A DNA stretch of 64,000 nucleotides from Afipia sp. GAS231. Its GTDB lineage: Bacteria; Pseudomonadota; Alphaproteobacteria; Rhizobiales; Xanthobacteraceae. The stretch lies in contig NZ_LT629703.1 of assembly GCF_900103365.1 (NCBI RefSeq), forward strand, positions 2,914,001 to 2,978,000. The letters are read 5' to 3'. The position numbers and the translations under genes are program-made. Positions 42,902 to 51,323 of the stretch are shown here, one piece after another (position 1 is the stretch's first letter; each line of letters starts with the position of its first letter). The notes beneath the pieces are model-generated. The model ran no database searches and was not told where the DNA came from. It saw only the letters and a program-made list of their open reading frames with translations.

Positions 42902-43609
42902 GTGCCCGTTCAGGATTTTCTCAACCAGCGTGCGGTCAACGTCACCGTTGACGGCAGCTATACGCTGCCCAACTGGTATGACCCGCAAGGCAGGCTTCGC
43001 ACCTTTGCCTGCCGCACCACGCGCGTATCGCCATTCCGGATGATCGTCGACGTCCCTGTCGTCGGCAAGGTCGGCGACCGCCTGACTTCCTATTTCCGCG
43101 ACTTCGGAAAATTCGAGGGCCGCATCAGCGACACGATGGAGCGCAGTTTCCTGCTCGAGCTGGAGATGAGCAGAGCCCGACGCGAAAAACTCTCGGACAT
43201 GCTGGTCTGGCTGGAGAAGAAGCAAAAGGATTCGGCCATCAAGTGCGTCAGGAAGCACGCGCGCTTCGTGCCGCCCAACCAGCATTCGACGCTGACCCTG
43301 GCGGACGGGTCGGTCCATCCCTGCTTCATCATCGATGTTTCGGCCTCCGGTGTCGCGGTGTCGTCACCGGAGGCCTCCGGTGTCGCGGTGTCGTCACCGG
43401 TGCAGCCGCCGGTCGGCATGCCGCTCGCGGTCGGCGCGTGCATCGGCCGCGTGGTCCGGCTGCTGCCCAACGGCATCGCCATCAAGTTCGTCGAGCTGCA
43501 GAATTCCAGGGCGCTCGAACGCCTGAGCGTGAAGGTGGGTCAAATGGTGGCCCCGGCCGATTCCGGCTCGCCCGAACCAGCTGCGTCCGGTGACTTTGTC
43601 GCAGTGTGA
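42902..43609 (+). CDS. PilZ-domain protein with a 30-bp internal tandem duplication
   Basis: Cyclic di-GMP receptor-type protein of 235 aa. The GTG at 42902 is preceded by AGGA. The N-terminal part (QDFLNQRAVNVTVDGSYTLPNWYDPQGRLRTFACRTTRVSPFRM) is a PilZ-like fold, and the second PilZ domain has RKHAR (117-121) as RxxxR and DVSASG (145-150) as DxSxxG. Ten residues ASGVAVSSPE (148-157) are repeated as ASGVAVSSPV (158-167), directly in the binding loop. This may alter ligand binding. Confidence 0.85.
   Translation: MPVQDFLNQRAVNVTVDGSYTLPNWYDPQGRLRTFACRTTRVSPFRMIVDVPVVGKVGDRLTSYFRDFGKFEGRISDTMERSFLLELEMSRARREKLSDMLVWLEKKQKDSAIKCVRKHARFVPPNQHSTLTLADGSVHPCFIIDVSASGVAVSSPEASGVAVSSPVQPPVGMPLAVGACIGRVVRLLPNGIAIKFVELQNSRALERLSVKVGQMVAPADSGSPEPAASGDFVAV
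43343..43402. repeat. Tandem direct duplication, 2 x 30 bp, in the PilZ gene
   Basis: GCCTCCGGTGTCGCGGTG... is repeated with a period of 30 bp and only one or two differences at the unit ends. The frame is kept. Confidence 0.9.
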
Positions 43610-43682
43610 GGGGCGCTTCGTCGGTTCTCCGTCGGTGGTGGTCGGCCAAATCCCGGGATATTCTTTTGACGGTTCGACCCGC

Positions 43683-43712
43683 CTGGTTCAAATCCAGGTA
43701 CGGCACGACCAT
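43683..43712 (+). other. tRNA T-arm-like fragment ending in CCA
   Basis: CCTGG-TTCAAAT-CCAGG is an exact T-stem/loop with the GTTCAAATC consensus, followed by 13 bases ending ACCA. No matching 5' acceptor strand, D-arm or anticodon arm lies upstream. It could be a tRNA 3' remnant left by integration, or chance. Confidence 0.3.
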
Positions 43713-43747
43713 GGAGCCAAGCGATCGTATTTTGAGGAGTGGCAACG

Positions 43748-44419
43748 ATGGCGACTTATTCGATAGACGATCTCAGCCGCCGTGAAATCTTGAGGATGTC
43801 CGCGGTGCTCGGCCTCGCGAGCGCTGCCTCAACCAGGCTTGCAATTGCGCAAACGGCCGGGCAGCGCACGCCAGAGCAGATACTGGGTCCGTTTTTCCCG
43901 CTGAAAGCGCTGGGTCGGAATGCCGATCTGACAAAGGTGCCCGGCCGGCCGGGCCGCGCGGCGGGCCTCGTCCTCAATGTTACGGGGCGAGTGCTCGATC
44001 TGAAGGGAGAGCCCGTTCGCCACGCGAAGGTTGAAATATGGCAGGCCAACACGCATGGACGCTATACCCATCCAAGCGATCACAATCCCGCGCCTCTCGA
44101 TCCGAACTTTGAAGGGTCGGCCCTTCTGACGACCGACAACGATGGCCGGTATCGCTTCAAGACGATCAAGCCCGCCGCATATCCTGCGGGGCCCAACAGA
44201 ATGCGACCAGCACACATTCACTTCCAGGTTTCGGGGCGGCAGGACAGACTTGTGACCCAGATGTATTTTGAAGGTGACCCTTACCTCGAACCAGACCGCT
44301 TTTTTCAGACCGCATTGGAGCAAAAGGATCTGCTTGTCGCCAAGCTATTGCAGCCAGCCTCGGAGATGGAGCCAGACTCGAAATTGGTGGTGTTCAACAT
44401 CGTGCTGAATGCAGGCTAG
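43748..44419 (+). CDS. Tat-exported intradiol ring-cleavage dioxygenase
   Basis: Non-haem Fe(III) dioxygenase of 223 aa. A twin-arginine signal (Arg11-Arg12 in DLSRREILRMSAVLGLASA) precedes the enzyme. Iron ligands Tyr106 (HGRYTHPSD), Tyr145 (KPAAYP), His156 and His158 (RPAHIHFQV) match the family's Tyr2-His2 set. The ATG at 43748 follows GAGGAG. Cytoplasmic catechol and protocatechuate dioxygenases lack a Tat signal, so this acts in the periplasm on a catechol-type compound. No beta-subunit gene adjoins it. Confidence 0.88.
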   Translation: MATYSIDDLSRREILRMSAVLGLASAASTRLAIAQTAGQRTPEQILGPFFPLKALGRNADLTKVPGRPGRAAGLVLNVTGRVLDLKGEPVRHAKVEIWQANTHGRYTHPSDHNPAPLDPNFEGSALLTTDNDGRYRFKTIKPAAYPAGPNRMRPAHIHFQVSGRQDRLVTQMYFEGDPYLEPDRFFQTALEQKDLLVAKLLQPASEMEPDSKLVVFNIVLNAG

Positions 44420-44499
44420 CCGAGGGACGTCGAAAGCGTCCCGGACCGGGTTCCCAGAATCAACGGGGGTTGACACCTCCCCGAACGACAAACAACAGC

Positions 44500-44585
44500 G
44501 GCGCGTCTCGCGCCTGCGAGACGCCTGCATCTTTCGACTAACGCGACCACTCCTCAGGGAACGCTTGTTTCGCCACGGCGTTCCA
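44500..44585 (+). repeat. Two hairpins in the leader of the SH3 gene
   Basis: GCGTCTCG / CGAGACGC (about 44503-44524) and GGAACGC / GCGTTCC (about 44558-44584) lie in the 187-bp leader. The second ends about 20 bp before the start codon, close to the ribosome site. Confidence 0.4.
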
Positions 44586-44606
44586 ACTCAAGAGGAGGAA
44601 TTTGCC

Positions 44607-45554
44607 ATGAAACTGAGAGGATTGTTTATCGCAGCGGCCGTGCTGCTGATGCCGACCGCCGCACTGGCGGCGCAGGGCATCGTCACCACCACAGTCAGCC
44701 TGAGGGCAGGGCCCGGTGAAGGCTTTCCGACGGTCGACCGCATTCCCGGCGGCGCCCGGGTCAACATCCATGGGTGCCTCAGAGGCACCGCCTGGTGCGA
44801 TGTGAGCTGGTCGGATGATCGTGGCTGGGTGTCGTCGCAATATCTCGAATATCTCTACCGCAACCGCTATGTCTATCTGCCCGACTATGTCGACGAGATC
44901 GATGCGCCCGTTGTGCCGTTCGTGCTGACCTCGTACTGGTCGAGCTACTATGCGGGGCGTCCCTGGTATCATCGTCGTGCCTACTGGAGCGGCTACTGGC
45001 AATCGCATGAGCGCTTCGCGACGCGATTGACCATCGACCGCTCGGCGGCCCGGATCGGCCGGGCGGCCGCAGCGCGCGACGCTACGCTCCCCGAGGCAAA
45101 GGCGCGTGTCGGTGTGACGGAGCGCGTGACGCGGGAGAAAGACATTGCTACGCGTAGCGCGCGCGAAGGGCAGGAACGCGCGGTGCAAGCTCGCATGACG
45201 CGCGAAAACGCGCGGGTGACGCGTGAAAGCACAAGAGCAGCCGTGCGCGAGCAGCCGATGGCCCGCGTCCGCACGCAGACGCCGCCGATCATGGCCCGCG
45301 GTCATGATGAACCGCGCGCGGCTGCGCCGCGGATCGAGCGTGCCACACCCCACATGGCACAGCCTAATGCGGCGCGCGGCGGCGGTGGCCCGCCGATGAA
45401 CGCACGCGCGCAGATGCCGGCCCCGGCCGCCCCGCGCGCGGCAGCGCCCGCGATGCCGCAGGGCGGCGGCGGCGCGCCGCACATCAACGCCGCACCGCGC
45501 GGTGGCGGCGGACCGGGCGGTGGTGGAGGCCACGGCCAGGACAAGCATCAATGA
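44607..45554 (+). CDS. SH3-domain secreted protein with long Arg/Ala and Gly/Pro tail
   Basis: Exported protein of 315 aa, with AGAGGAGG before the ATG. A signal peptide ends near ALAAQ (about 23), then a bacterial SH3 domain (VSLRAGPGEGFPTVDRIPGGARVNIHGCLRGTAWCDVSWSDDRGWVSSQYL, to about 80). A Tyr/Trp-rich segment follows (YWSSYYAGRPWYHRRAYWSGYW), then a Thr-Arg-Glu-rich part and a low-complexity Gly/Pro/Met end. SH3 domains of this type bind cell wall or envelope targets. A terminator follows. Confidence 0.82.
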   Translation: MKLRGLFIAAAVLLMPTAALAAQGIVTTTVSLRAGPGEGFPTVDRIPGGARVNIHGCLRGTAWCDVSWSDDRGWVSSQYLEYLYRNRYVYLPDYVDEIDAPVVPFVLTSYWSSYYAGRPWYHRRAYWSGYWQSHERFATRLTIDRSAARIGRAAAARDATLPEAKARVGVTERVTREKDIATRSAREGQERAVQARMTRENARVTRESTRAAVREQPMARVRTQTPPIMARGHDEPRAAAPRIERATPHMAQPNAARGGGGPPMNARAQMPAPAAPRAAAPAMPQGGGGAPHINAAPRGGGGPGGGGGHGQDKHQ

Positions 45555-45559
45555 ACGAA

Positions 45560-45587
45560 AAGCCCGGCCTTGAGCCGGGCTTTTTTG
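45560..45587 (+). terminator. Rho-independent terminator after the SH3 gene
   Basis: AGCCCGGC-CTTGA-GCCGGGCT followed by TTTTTT, starting six bases after the stop codon. Confidence 0.85.
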
Positions 45588-45649
45588 CTCGACGAGTTGC
45601 TGGCGACTTACTGTGCTGCCGGCCCAGCACCGTCATTCCACGCCGGACC

Positions 45650-46711
45650 TCAACCAATGGTCCGAGCGAGCACAGCGAGCCAATTGGCCGTGCCCAGCTT
45701 CTGCAATAATGGCTCTGAGTAACCATTTTTTCGCAGAGCGTCGATTAGCACCGGCAATCCGGCCGCCGAGCCGATCTTTTCCGGGATCATGGCGCCATCG
45801 AAATCCGATCCGAACCCGACGTGATCCTCGCCGAGCTTTTCGATGAGATGGTCGAGGTGACGCACCATCAGCTCGATTTCGGTATCGCGCTGCATGCTGC
45901 CGTCGGGACGAAGAAAGCCGGTGGCGAAGTTGAGGCCGACCATGCCCTGGGTATCGCGGATCGCTGCCAGTTGCCGGTCCGTCAGATTTCGCGGCGAAGC
46001 ACACAGCGCATGCGCATTGGAATGGGTCGCCACCAGCGGCGCCTTCGAGACGCGCGCGACATCCCAAAAGCCCTTCTCGGTGATGTGCGAGAGATCGACG
46101 AGAATCTTCATCTCGTTGCAGGCGCCGACCAGCCTTTCGCCTGACGCCGTCAGGCCATCGCCGGTATCGGGTCCGCCGGGAAACGCGAACGGAACGCCAT
46201 GGCCGAAAATGTTGTTGCGGCTCCAGACCGGGCCCAGCGAACGCAAACCCGCCGCATACAGTATTTCGAGAAAATTCAGATCGTCGTCGATGGCCTCGCA
46301 TCCCTCGAGGTGAAGCACCACCGCGAGAGTCCCGCGTTCGATTGCCGCCTTGATCTCGGCCGTCGTCCTGCAGATCGCGACCGCGCCTTGCGACGCACGC
46401 ACGATCCTCAGCAGGATCGCGAGTTCTCCGGAGAGGGATTTTCGCGCCTCGTCGATGCTGAGCGGCGGCGGCAGCGGCAACGCGTATTGTCCACCGGACA
46501 TTTGCTTGCCCAACGCTGCAAAGTTGCCGGGCGACGGGCAGAACATCGCGAAGAAGCCGCCGACCAGCGAGCCGGCCTTGGCCTTCTTCAAATCGATATG
46601 GCCGGCCTCTTCGCCATCAAGGAAATCGGACACCACGTCGCCGGAAGCCGACTTGTACAGGCGCAGCAGCACATCGTTGTGGCCGTCAAAAACTGAAATG
46701 CTTGATGTCAT
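45650..46711 (-). CDS. Membrane-dipeptidase family (peptidase M19) protein
   Basis: Zinc dipeptidase-fold protein of 353 aa. Metal-binding marks are DGHND (9-13), the bridging Glu in VVLHLEGCEA (about 129-138), His in LVDLSHITEKGFW and HSNAHAL, and Asp in GFGSDFDG. Members cleave dipeptides, including D-amino acid ones; some act on other amides. It precedes a Rieske gene and two amidohydrolases on the same strand, so it may belong to a small catabolic operon. Confidence 0.9.
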   Translation of the reverse strand: MTSSISVFDGHNDVLLRLYKSASGDVVSDFLDGEEAGHIDLKKAKAGSLVGGFFAMFCPSPGNFAALGKQMSGGQYALPLPPPLSIDEARKSLSGELAILLRIVRASQGAVAICRTTAEIKAAIERGTLAVVLHLEGCEAIDDDLNFLEILYAAGLRSLGPVWSRNNIFGHGVPFAFPGGPDTGDGLTASGERLVGACNEMKILVDLSHITEKGFWDVARVSKAPLVATHSNAHALCASPRNLTDRQLAAIRDTQGMVGLNFATGFLRPDGSMQRDTEIELMVRHLDHLIEKLGEDHVGFGSDFDGAMIPEKIGSAAGLPVLIDALRKNGYSEPLLQKLGTANWLAVLARTIG

Positions 46712-46757
46712 TGATCCTCGGCGAGCGGCGGCAGTGATTCCGGATTTTCGAAGTTCG

Positions 46758-47171
46758 CTACAGATCCACCACCACGTAGTCGCTCTCGACCGACACGGCG
46801 AGCGTCTCAGCGATGTACGGCCCCTTCACGACGCTCGATCCCGGCTCGACATTGACCGGATAGGCACGGGCGCGAAAGCGTTTGGGGTCGCAGTAGGATT
46901 GGCCGGTGCGGATATCGAACTCCCAGCCGTGCCAGGGGCAGCGGATGATCTCGCCGAGCCTGGTGTATTCGATCTCGCCGGGATCGGAGGATTGCGCCAG
47001 CCCGATCAGCGGGCCCTCGCACAGCGCCGCGCCCTGGTGCGGGCAGCGGTTCAACAGGCCGAAGAACTCGCCCTTGATGTTGAAGATCGCGATCGGCCGC
47101 TCGTCGATGGTGAGGAATTTTCGCGTCCCCGGCGGAAGTTCATCCACCGGGGCAATGACGTGACGAGTCAT
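46758..47171 (-). CDS. Small Rieske [2Fe-2S] protein with an extended cluster loop
   Basis: Soluble protein of 137 aa from the ATG at 47171. The cluster ligands are Cys43-Pro-His45 (NRCPHQGA) and Cys78-Pro-Trp-His81 (CPWHGWEF). The gap between His45 and Cys78 is 32 residues, about twice the usual 15-17, because of an insert GPLIGLAQSSDPGEIEYT. It may be an electron carrier for an oxygenase not encoded here, or part of the amidohydrolase pathway on either side. Confidence 0.85.
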   Translation of the reverse strand: MTRHVIAPVDELPPGTRKFLTIDERPIAIFNIKGEFFGLLNRCPHQGAALCEGPLIGLAQSSDPGEIEYTRLGEIIRCPWHGWEFDIRTGQSYCDPKRFRARAYPVNVEPGSSVVKGPYIAETLAVSVESDYVVVDL

Positions 47172-47185
47172 TTTAAGTCCGCATG

Positions 47186-47227
47186 ATCTGATTCGAAAAA
47201 CCGGCACCCACTTTTTCGGATCATGCT
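47186..47227. repeat. Dispersed palindrome, 'CCGAAAACCGG...CGGATCATG' family, copy 1
   Basis: ATGATCTGATTCGAAAAACC and ACTTTTTCGGATCATG arms. A second copy lies at 48356-48400. Confidence 0.65.
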
Positions 47228-48329
47228 AGGCAATCCCGTACAGCTTCTTCGCGTTGTCGAGATAGAACGCCTGCTTGTTGGCGTCGCTGACGCCGGCCGG
47301 CAGCACGCGCGACGGCTCGTCGAAATCCCAATGCGGGTAGTCGGTGGCGAACAAGAGCTTCTCCCATCCGATCCACTCGATCATCTCAAACAGATGCTCG
47401 CGCCGCTCCGGGTCTTCCATCGGCTGCGTAGTCCACCAGATGTGGTCGCGGATATATTCCGACGGCTTGCGCTTCAGGTGCGGCACCTCGGAGTGCAAAC
47501 GCTCGAAATTCTTGTCGAGCCGCCAGGTCAGCGACGGCGCCCAGCCAAAGCCGGCCTCGATCATCACCATCTTCAGTTTCGGAAAGCGCTCGAACACGCC
47601 TTCCAGCACCAGGCTCGCCAATGCGGTCTGCTGGCACTGCGAGTGGCCGACCATTTCCTCGATGTAAAAACTCGGCCAGCCCGACGCCGTGATCGGATTG
47701 CCGCCGAAGCCGAACGCGTGGACGCCGACCGGCAGCCCGATCTCCTGCGCCGCTTCGTAGATCGGCCAGTAGCGGCGCTGGCCGAGCGGCTCGACGTTGC
47801 GGCTCAGGAGCAGCACCTGGACGAAATTCGGATCGCCGGCGCGCTTGCGGATTTCGGCGGCCGCGGTCGGGCCGTCCTCGTTGCCGACGACGATCGACCC
47901 CTTGAGGCGGGAGTCTTTGCTCGTCCACTTGTCGATCTGCCAGTCGTTGACCGCGGTCGCCAGCGCGGCGCTGAGGTCGTGGTTGCGCAGGCCCTGCCCG
48001 GTGGCGAGCGGATTGAGTACGCCCAGCGCCACGTTGTGCGGATCGAGCAACTGCTTCTGCATGAACGACAGCGACGAGCCCTGCGGGCCGCCTTCCGGAG
48101 GATAAGCATCGCGGCGCGAGGCGTTGGGCTGCGCCTTCGGATAGGGCGGGCCTTCCATCATGCCCTGATAGGCCTGCTTGCCGTAGGTTTCGAGATGCGA
48201 GTGCCAACGCTTGGCGAGGAACGGGTACAGCTCGGTCGCGGTCGCGCGCGCCGGATGGATGTCGCAATCGGCGATCGCGGTCTTGACGCTGACGGACGCG
48301 GATGGCTCGGGACGAAACTGGACGTTCAT
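47226..48329 (-). CDS. Amidohydrolase family 2 protein (ACMSD-like), paralogue A
   Basis: Metal-dependent TIM-barrel protein of 367 aa of the amidohydrolase-2 (ACMSD-related) family, which includes decarboxylases of aromatic acids and hydrolases. The first metal motif is reduced to DCDIHP (21-26) where many have DxHxH. Others are His in LPVGVHAFGFGG, and Asp in LLFATDYPHWDFD near the end. It shares the order and many motifs of the next gene, its paralogue. The reaction is not determined. Confidence 0.9.
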   Translation of the reverse strand: MNVQFRPEPSASVSVKTAIADCDIHPARATATELYPFLAKRWHSHLETYGKQAYQGMMEGPPYPKAQPNASRRDAYPPEGGPQGSSLSFMQKQLLDPHNVALGVLNPLATGQGLRNHDLSAALATAVNDWQIDKWTSKDSRLKGSIVVGNEDGPTAAAEIRKRAGDPNFVQVLLLSRNVEPLGQRRYWPIYEAAQEIGLPVGVHAFGFGGNPITASGWPSFYIEEMVGHSQCQQTALASLVLEGVFERFPKLKMVMIEAGFGWAPSLTWRLDKNFERLHSEVPHLKRKPSEYIRDHIWWTTQPMEDPERREHLFEMIEWIGWEKLLFATDYPHWDFDEPSRVLPAGVSDANKQAFYLDNAKKLYGIA

Positions 48330-48355
48330 GGCGTCGTCTCCTTATCATCTTGGGG

Positions 48356-48400
48356 CATGATCTCTCCCGAAAACCGGATTCCACTTTTCGGGATCATGCC
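48356..48400. repeat. Dispersed palindrome, 'CCGAAAACCGG...CGGGATCATG' family, copy 2
   Basis: CATGATCTCTCCCGAAAACC and CACTTTTCGGGATCATG arms between the two amidohydrolase genes. Confidence 0.7.
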
Positions 48401-49467
48401 CGTACTGGCTGCTTGAGCCGACCGTAGGTCGCGAGCGGATTGTCGATCATGATCTTGCGCACGAGATCGGGCGAGATCCCGTCAGGCAGCACAGAATCAC
48501 CTTCGAACTGCCAGTGCGGATAGTCGGTCGAGAATAGAAGCAATTCGTCCGACTGCATATGGTCAAACAAGCGGTTCAGGGTCGCGGGATCCGGCGGCGC
48601 ATCGATCGGCTGCAGCGAGAATCGGATGTTGCTACGCACAATTTCGGCTGGCGCGCGGTCGACCCAGGGGGTTTCCATCCGCACCCCGCGCCAGAACTTG
48701 TGCAGCCGCCATAGAAACGCCGGCAGCCAGGTGAAGCCAGATTCCAGCATCACCATCTTCAGGTTCGGATGCTTTGCGAATACACCCTCGACGATCAGGC
48801 TGGTGAGCTGGGTCTGGAACGCCTGCGCCTGGGCGACATAATCCTCGATGTGATAGGAACCCCAGCCGACCGAGGTCGGCGGGTTGTGATAGGCGCTGCC
48901 GGCATGGATGCCGATCGGCAGCCCAAGCCGCTCGGCCGTGGCATAGATCGGCCACAGCGCGCGCTTTCCCAGCGGCACGTCGCCCATGACCAGCATCAAG
49001 ACCTGGACGAAGCGCTTGTCCTTGGCGCAGCGCTCGATCTCGGCGACGGATTTTTCGACGCTCTGGGTCGGGATCACGATCGAGCCGCGCAGCCGCGCGT
49101 CCTTGTCGAGCCACTCCTTCACCAGCCAGTCGTTCAGCGCACGGCAGAACGCGTCCTGCATGTCCTCGGAAAACACCATCTGCACGCCGTACAGCGGGTT
49201 GCAGATGCCGAACTTGGTCTGAAACGGATCCAGCGCCTGTTTCTGCATGTCGGCGAGGCTGGAGCCCGGCTTGCCTTGCGCCGGCCGCCAGTCCGGACGC
49301 GCGCTAATCGGCGAATTGACCGGATAGGACTGCGAGACCAGATCGGTCATGCCGCGCGTCGTCACCTGGTCGCGCCAGTAATCGTTCATATAGGGCAGCA
49401 AAGTGGTGAGATGAGGAACGGCGGGATGCAGATCGCAATCCACGCCGCCTGCGATCGGCGACGTCAT
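48394..49467 (-). CDS. Amidohydrolase family 2 protein (ACMSD-like), paralogue B
   Basis: Metal-dependent barrel protein of 357 aa from the ATG at 49467, with AGGAAAC upstream. VDCDLHP (9-15), LPIGIHAGSAYHNPP and LLFSTDYPHWQFEGD are the metal-site segments and match paralogue A. SSLADMQKQALDPF is also shared (SSLSFMQKQLLDPH in A). Two paralogues side by side may form a heteromer or act on successive intermediates. They are separated by a repeat, so tight coupling is not proven. Confidence 0.9.
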   Translation of the reverse strand: MTSPIAGGVDCDLHPAVPHLTTLLPYMNDYWRDQVTTRGMTDLVSQSYPVNSPISARPDWRPAQGKPGSSLADMQKQALDPFQTKFGICNPLYGVQMVFSEDMQDAFCRALNDWLVKEWLDKDARLRGSIVIPTQSVEKSVAEIERCAKDKRFVQVLMLVMGDVPLGKRALWPIYATAERLGLPIGIHAGSAYHNPPTSVGWGSYHIEDYVAQAQAFQTQLTSLIVEGVFAKHPNLKMVMLESGFTWLPAFLWRLHKFWRGVRMETPWVDRAPAEIVRSNIRFSLQPIDAPPDPATLNRLFDHMQSDELLLFSTDYPHWQFEGDSVLPDGISPDLVRKIMIDNPLATYGRLKQPVRA

Positions 49468-49674
49468 GATGTTTCCTGAGCTTCCTCGTGCGGCCTGCGT
49501 ATACGCGCTCAATTCCGCAAGTCATGCTTCACGGTTATTTCAGGCATTCAAGCAGGCTGGCCCGGGTACCGCAACTCGGCAAACGTGGGCCTCCTGTGCT
49601 AGGAGCACATGGGTACAAGGTTTGGGTGCCAAAACTTGGTGCTCCAAGAGAGATTCGGCAGCCGGGAGACTTTC

Positions 49675-50694
49675 ATGATTTGGACAGCGCGCGCAGCGAT
49701 CACCCTCACTTTGCTATTGGCCGGCAGCGCGCTCGCCCAGCAAACGCCACCTGCAACCCAGCCCGCGACGCCGCCCGCAGCACAACCGGCAGCGCCGCCC
49801 GCCGCCCCGCCCCCGATCGATTTCTCCAAGGTCGAAATCAAGACCACCGACCTCGGCGACGGTGTCTATATGCTCGAAGGTGCCGGCGGCAACATCACCG
49901 TGGCGCTGGGCACCAGCGGCATCATCATGGTCGACGGCCAGTACGCGCCGCTGCACGACAAGATCAAGGCGGCGATCGCCGTGATCTCGAACCTGCCGGT
50001 GAAATACCTGATCAACACGCATTATCACGGCGACCACACCGGCGGGAACGAAGGCTTCGCCAAGGACGGCGCCACCATCGTCGCGCACGTCCATGTGAAG
50101 AGCAGGTTGGCTGCCGGCACCACCAACGGCCTGACCGGGGCCAAGACGCCGCCGGCCGCTCCCGGCGCGCTGCCGACCGACACCTATGAGGTGTTTTCAA
50201 AGGTCCGGGTGCCCGGCCGCGTCGCCGACCTCAAGCACATCCGCAACGCCCACACCGACGGCGACACCTATGTCTGGTTCAAGACCGCCAACGTGCTGGC
50301 GACCGGCGACACCTTCACCAACGGCCGCTATCCCAACATCGACTTCGCCAACGGCGGCAACATCAAGGGCATGATCGCGGCAGCCGACACCTATCTCAAG
50401 CTGACCAACGCCAAGAGCCGCATCGTGCCCGGCCACGGGCCAATCGCCGACAAGGCCGTGCTGACCGAGTACCGCGCGATGCTGGTCACCGCCCGCGACC
50501 GGATGGCGAAGCTGGTGAAGGACGGCAAGAGCGAGGCCGACGTCATCGCGGCAAAGCCGTTCGCCGACCTCGACAAGAAGTGGGCGCCGACCGACCTCGC
50601 CTCGACCAACTTCATTCGCGTGGTCTACAACTCGCTGGTTACGCCGCCGGCAGAGAAAAAGTCGCTGCTCAAGCGCATCCTGAAACGGAGCTGA
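49675..50694 (+). CDS. Exported metallo-beta-lactamase-fold hydrolase
   Basis: Zinc hydrolase of 339 aa from the ATG at 49675, after GGGAGA. A signal peptide (MIWTARAAITLTLLLAGSALA) is followed by a Pro/Ala-rich linker (about 22-48). The zinc site is His116, His118, Asp120 and His121 (THYHGDHTGG), then His in RNAHTDGDT, Asp in LATGDTFTNG and His in VPGHGP. It may hydrolyse a lactone, thioester or similar bond in the periplasm. True beta-lactamase activity is less likely. CinA follows after 5 bp. Confidence 0.9.
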   Translation: MIWTARAAITLTLLLAGSALAQQTPPATQPATPPAAQPAAPPAAPPPIDFSKVEIKTTDLGDGVYMLEGAGGNITVALGTSGIIMVDGQYAPLHDKIKAAIAVISNLPVKYLINTHYHGDHTGGNEGFAKDGATIVAHVHVKSRLAAGTTNGLTGAKTPPAAPGALPTDTYEVFSKVRVPGRVADLKHIRNAHTDGDTYVWFKTANVLATGDTFTNGRYPNIDFANGGNIKGMIAAADTYLKLTNAKSRIVPGHGPIADKAVLTEYRAMLVTARDRMAKLVKDGKSEADVIAAKPFADLDKKWAPTDLASTNFIRVVYNSLVTPPAEKKSLLKRILKRS

Positions 50695-50699
50695 AGTCC

Positions 50700-51182
50700 A
50701 TGAAAGACCTTGTTGGCGTCGCCGAACAGATCGCGGCGAAACTGATCGCGCGCAAGCAGACCATTGCGATTGCGGAATCCTCGACCGGCGGGCTGATTTC
50801 GGCCGCGCTGCTCTCGGTGCCGGGCGCGTCGGCGTATTTTCTCGGCGGTGCCGTGGTCTACACCCGCGATGCGCGGCGGCTGTTGATGGATATCCCCGAT
50901 GACGCGATGAAGGGCATCCGCTCGGCGTCCGAACCCTACGCCAAACTGCTGGCAAGCCAGATTCGCCAGCGTTTTGCGACCGACTGGGGCCTGTCGGAAA
51001 CCGGTGCCACCGGTCCGACCGGCAACCGCTACGGCGACGCCGCCGGCCATAGCTGCATGGCGGTCGCGGGCCCCGCGCAGGCCGTGTTCACGCTGGAGAC
51101 GGGAAGTGGCGACCGCGCGGCGAATATGCAGGCATTCGCAAAGACTGCGCTGGAGTTGTTGCTGAAGAATTTGGCGGGGTGA
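50700..51182 (+). CDS. CinA C-terminal-domain protein (NMN amidohydrolase type)
   Basis: Protein of 160 aa, which matches the stand-alone CinA C-terminal domain (PncC). It would deamidate nicotinamide mononucleotide in the pyridine nucleotide cycle. AESSTGGLISAALLSVPGASAYFLGGAVVY (24-53) and SETGATGPTGNRYGDAAGHS are the family motifs. Its start lies 5 bp after the MBL gene stop with GGAG inside that gene's end, so the two are cotranscribed. Confidence 0.9.
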   Translation: MKDLVGVAEQIAAKLIARKQTIAIAESSTGGLISAALLSVPGASAYFLGGAVVYTRDARRLLMDIPDDAMKGIRSASEPYAKLLASQIRQRFATDWGLSETGATGPTGNRYGDAAGHSCMAVAGPAQAVFTLETGSGDRAANMQAFAKTALELLLKNLAG

Positions 51183-51197
51183 TCCTGCAATATCGGC

Positions 51198-51318
51198 CGT
51201 CGTCCCGGCGAACGCCGGGACCCATACGCCGCGGCCTATCGTTCAAGAAAGCTGTTCGACGACTTTGTCGTAACCACAACCGCCTGTGGTTATGGGTCCC
51301 CGCGTTCGCGGGGACGAC
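51198..51318. repeat. Dispersed palindrome, 'CGTCGTCCC' family, copy 3
   Basis: CGTCGTCCCGGCGAACGCCG on the left and CGCGTTCGCGGGGACGAC on the right, with GGGACCCATAC / TATGGGTCCC inner arms. It lies between convergent cinA and the HlyD-type gene. Confidence 0.8.
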
Positions 51319-51323
51319 AAAAC

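Noticed and set aside
43610..43712. A complete tRNA gene
   Set aside because: Only the T-arm fits; no 5' acceptor strand, D-arm or anticodon stem pairs upstream, and the CCA spacing is one base or more off.
49675..50694. A beta-lactamase resistance gene
   Set aside because: The zinc motif is shared by the whole MBL superfamily; length, linker and late motifs fit general MBL hydrolases better than class B beta-lactamases.
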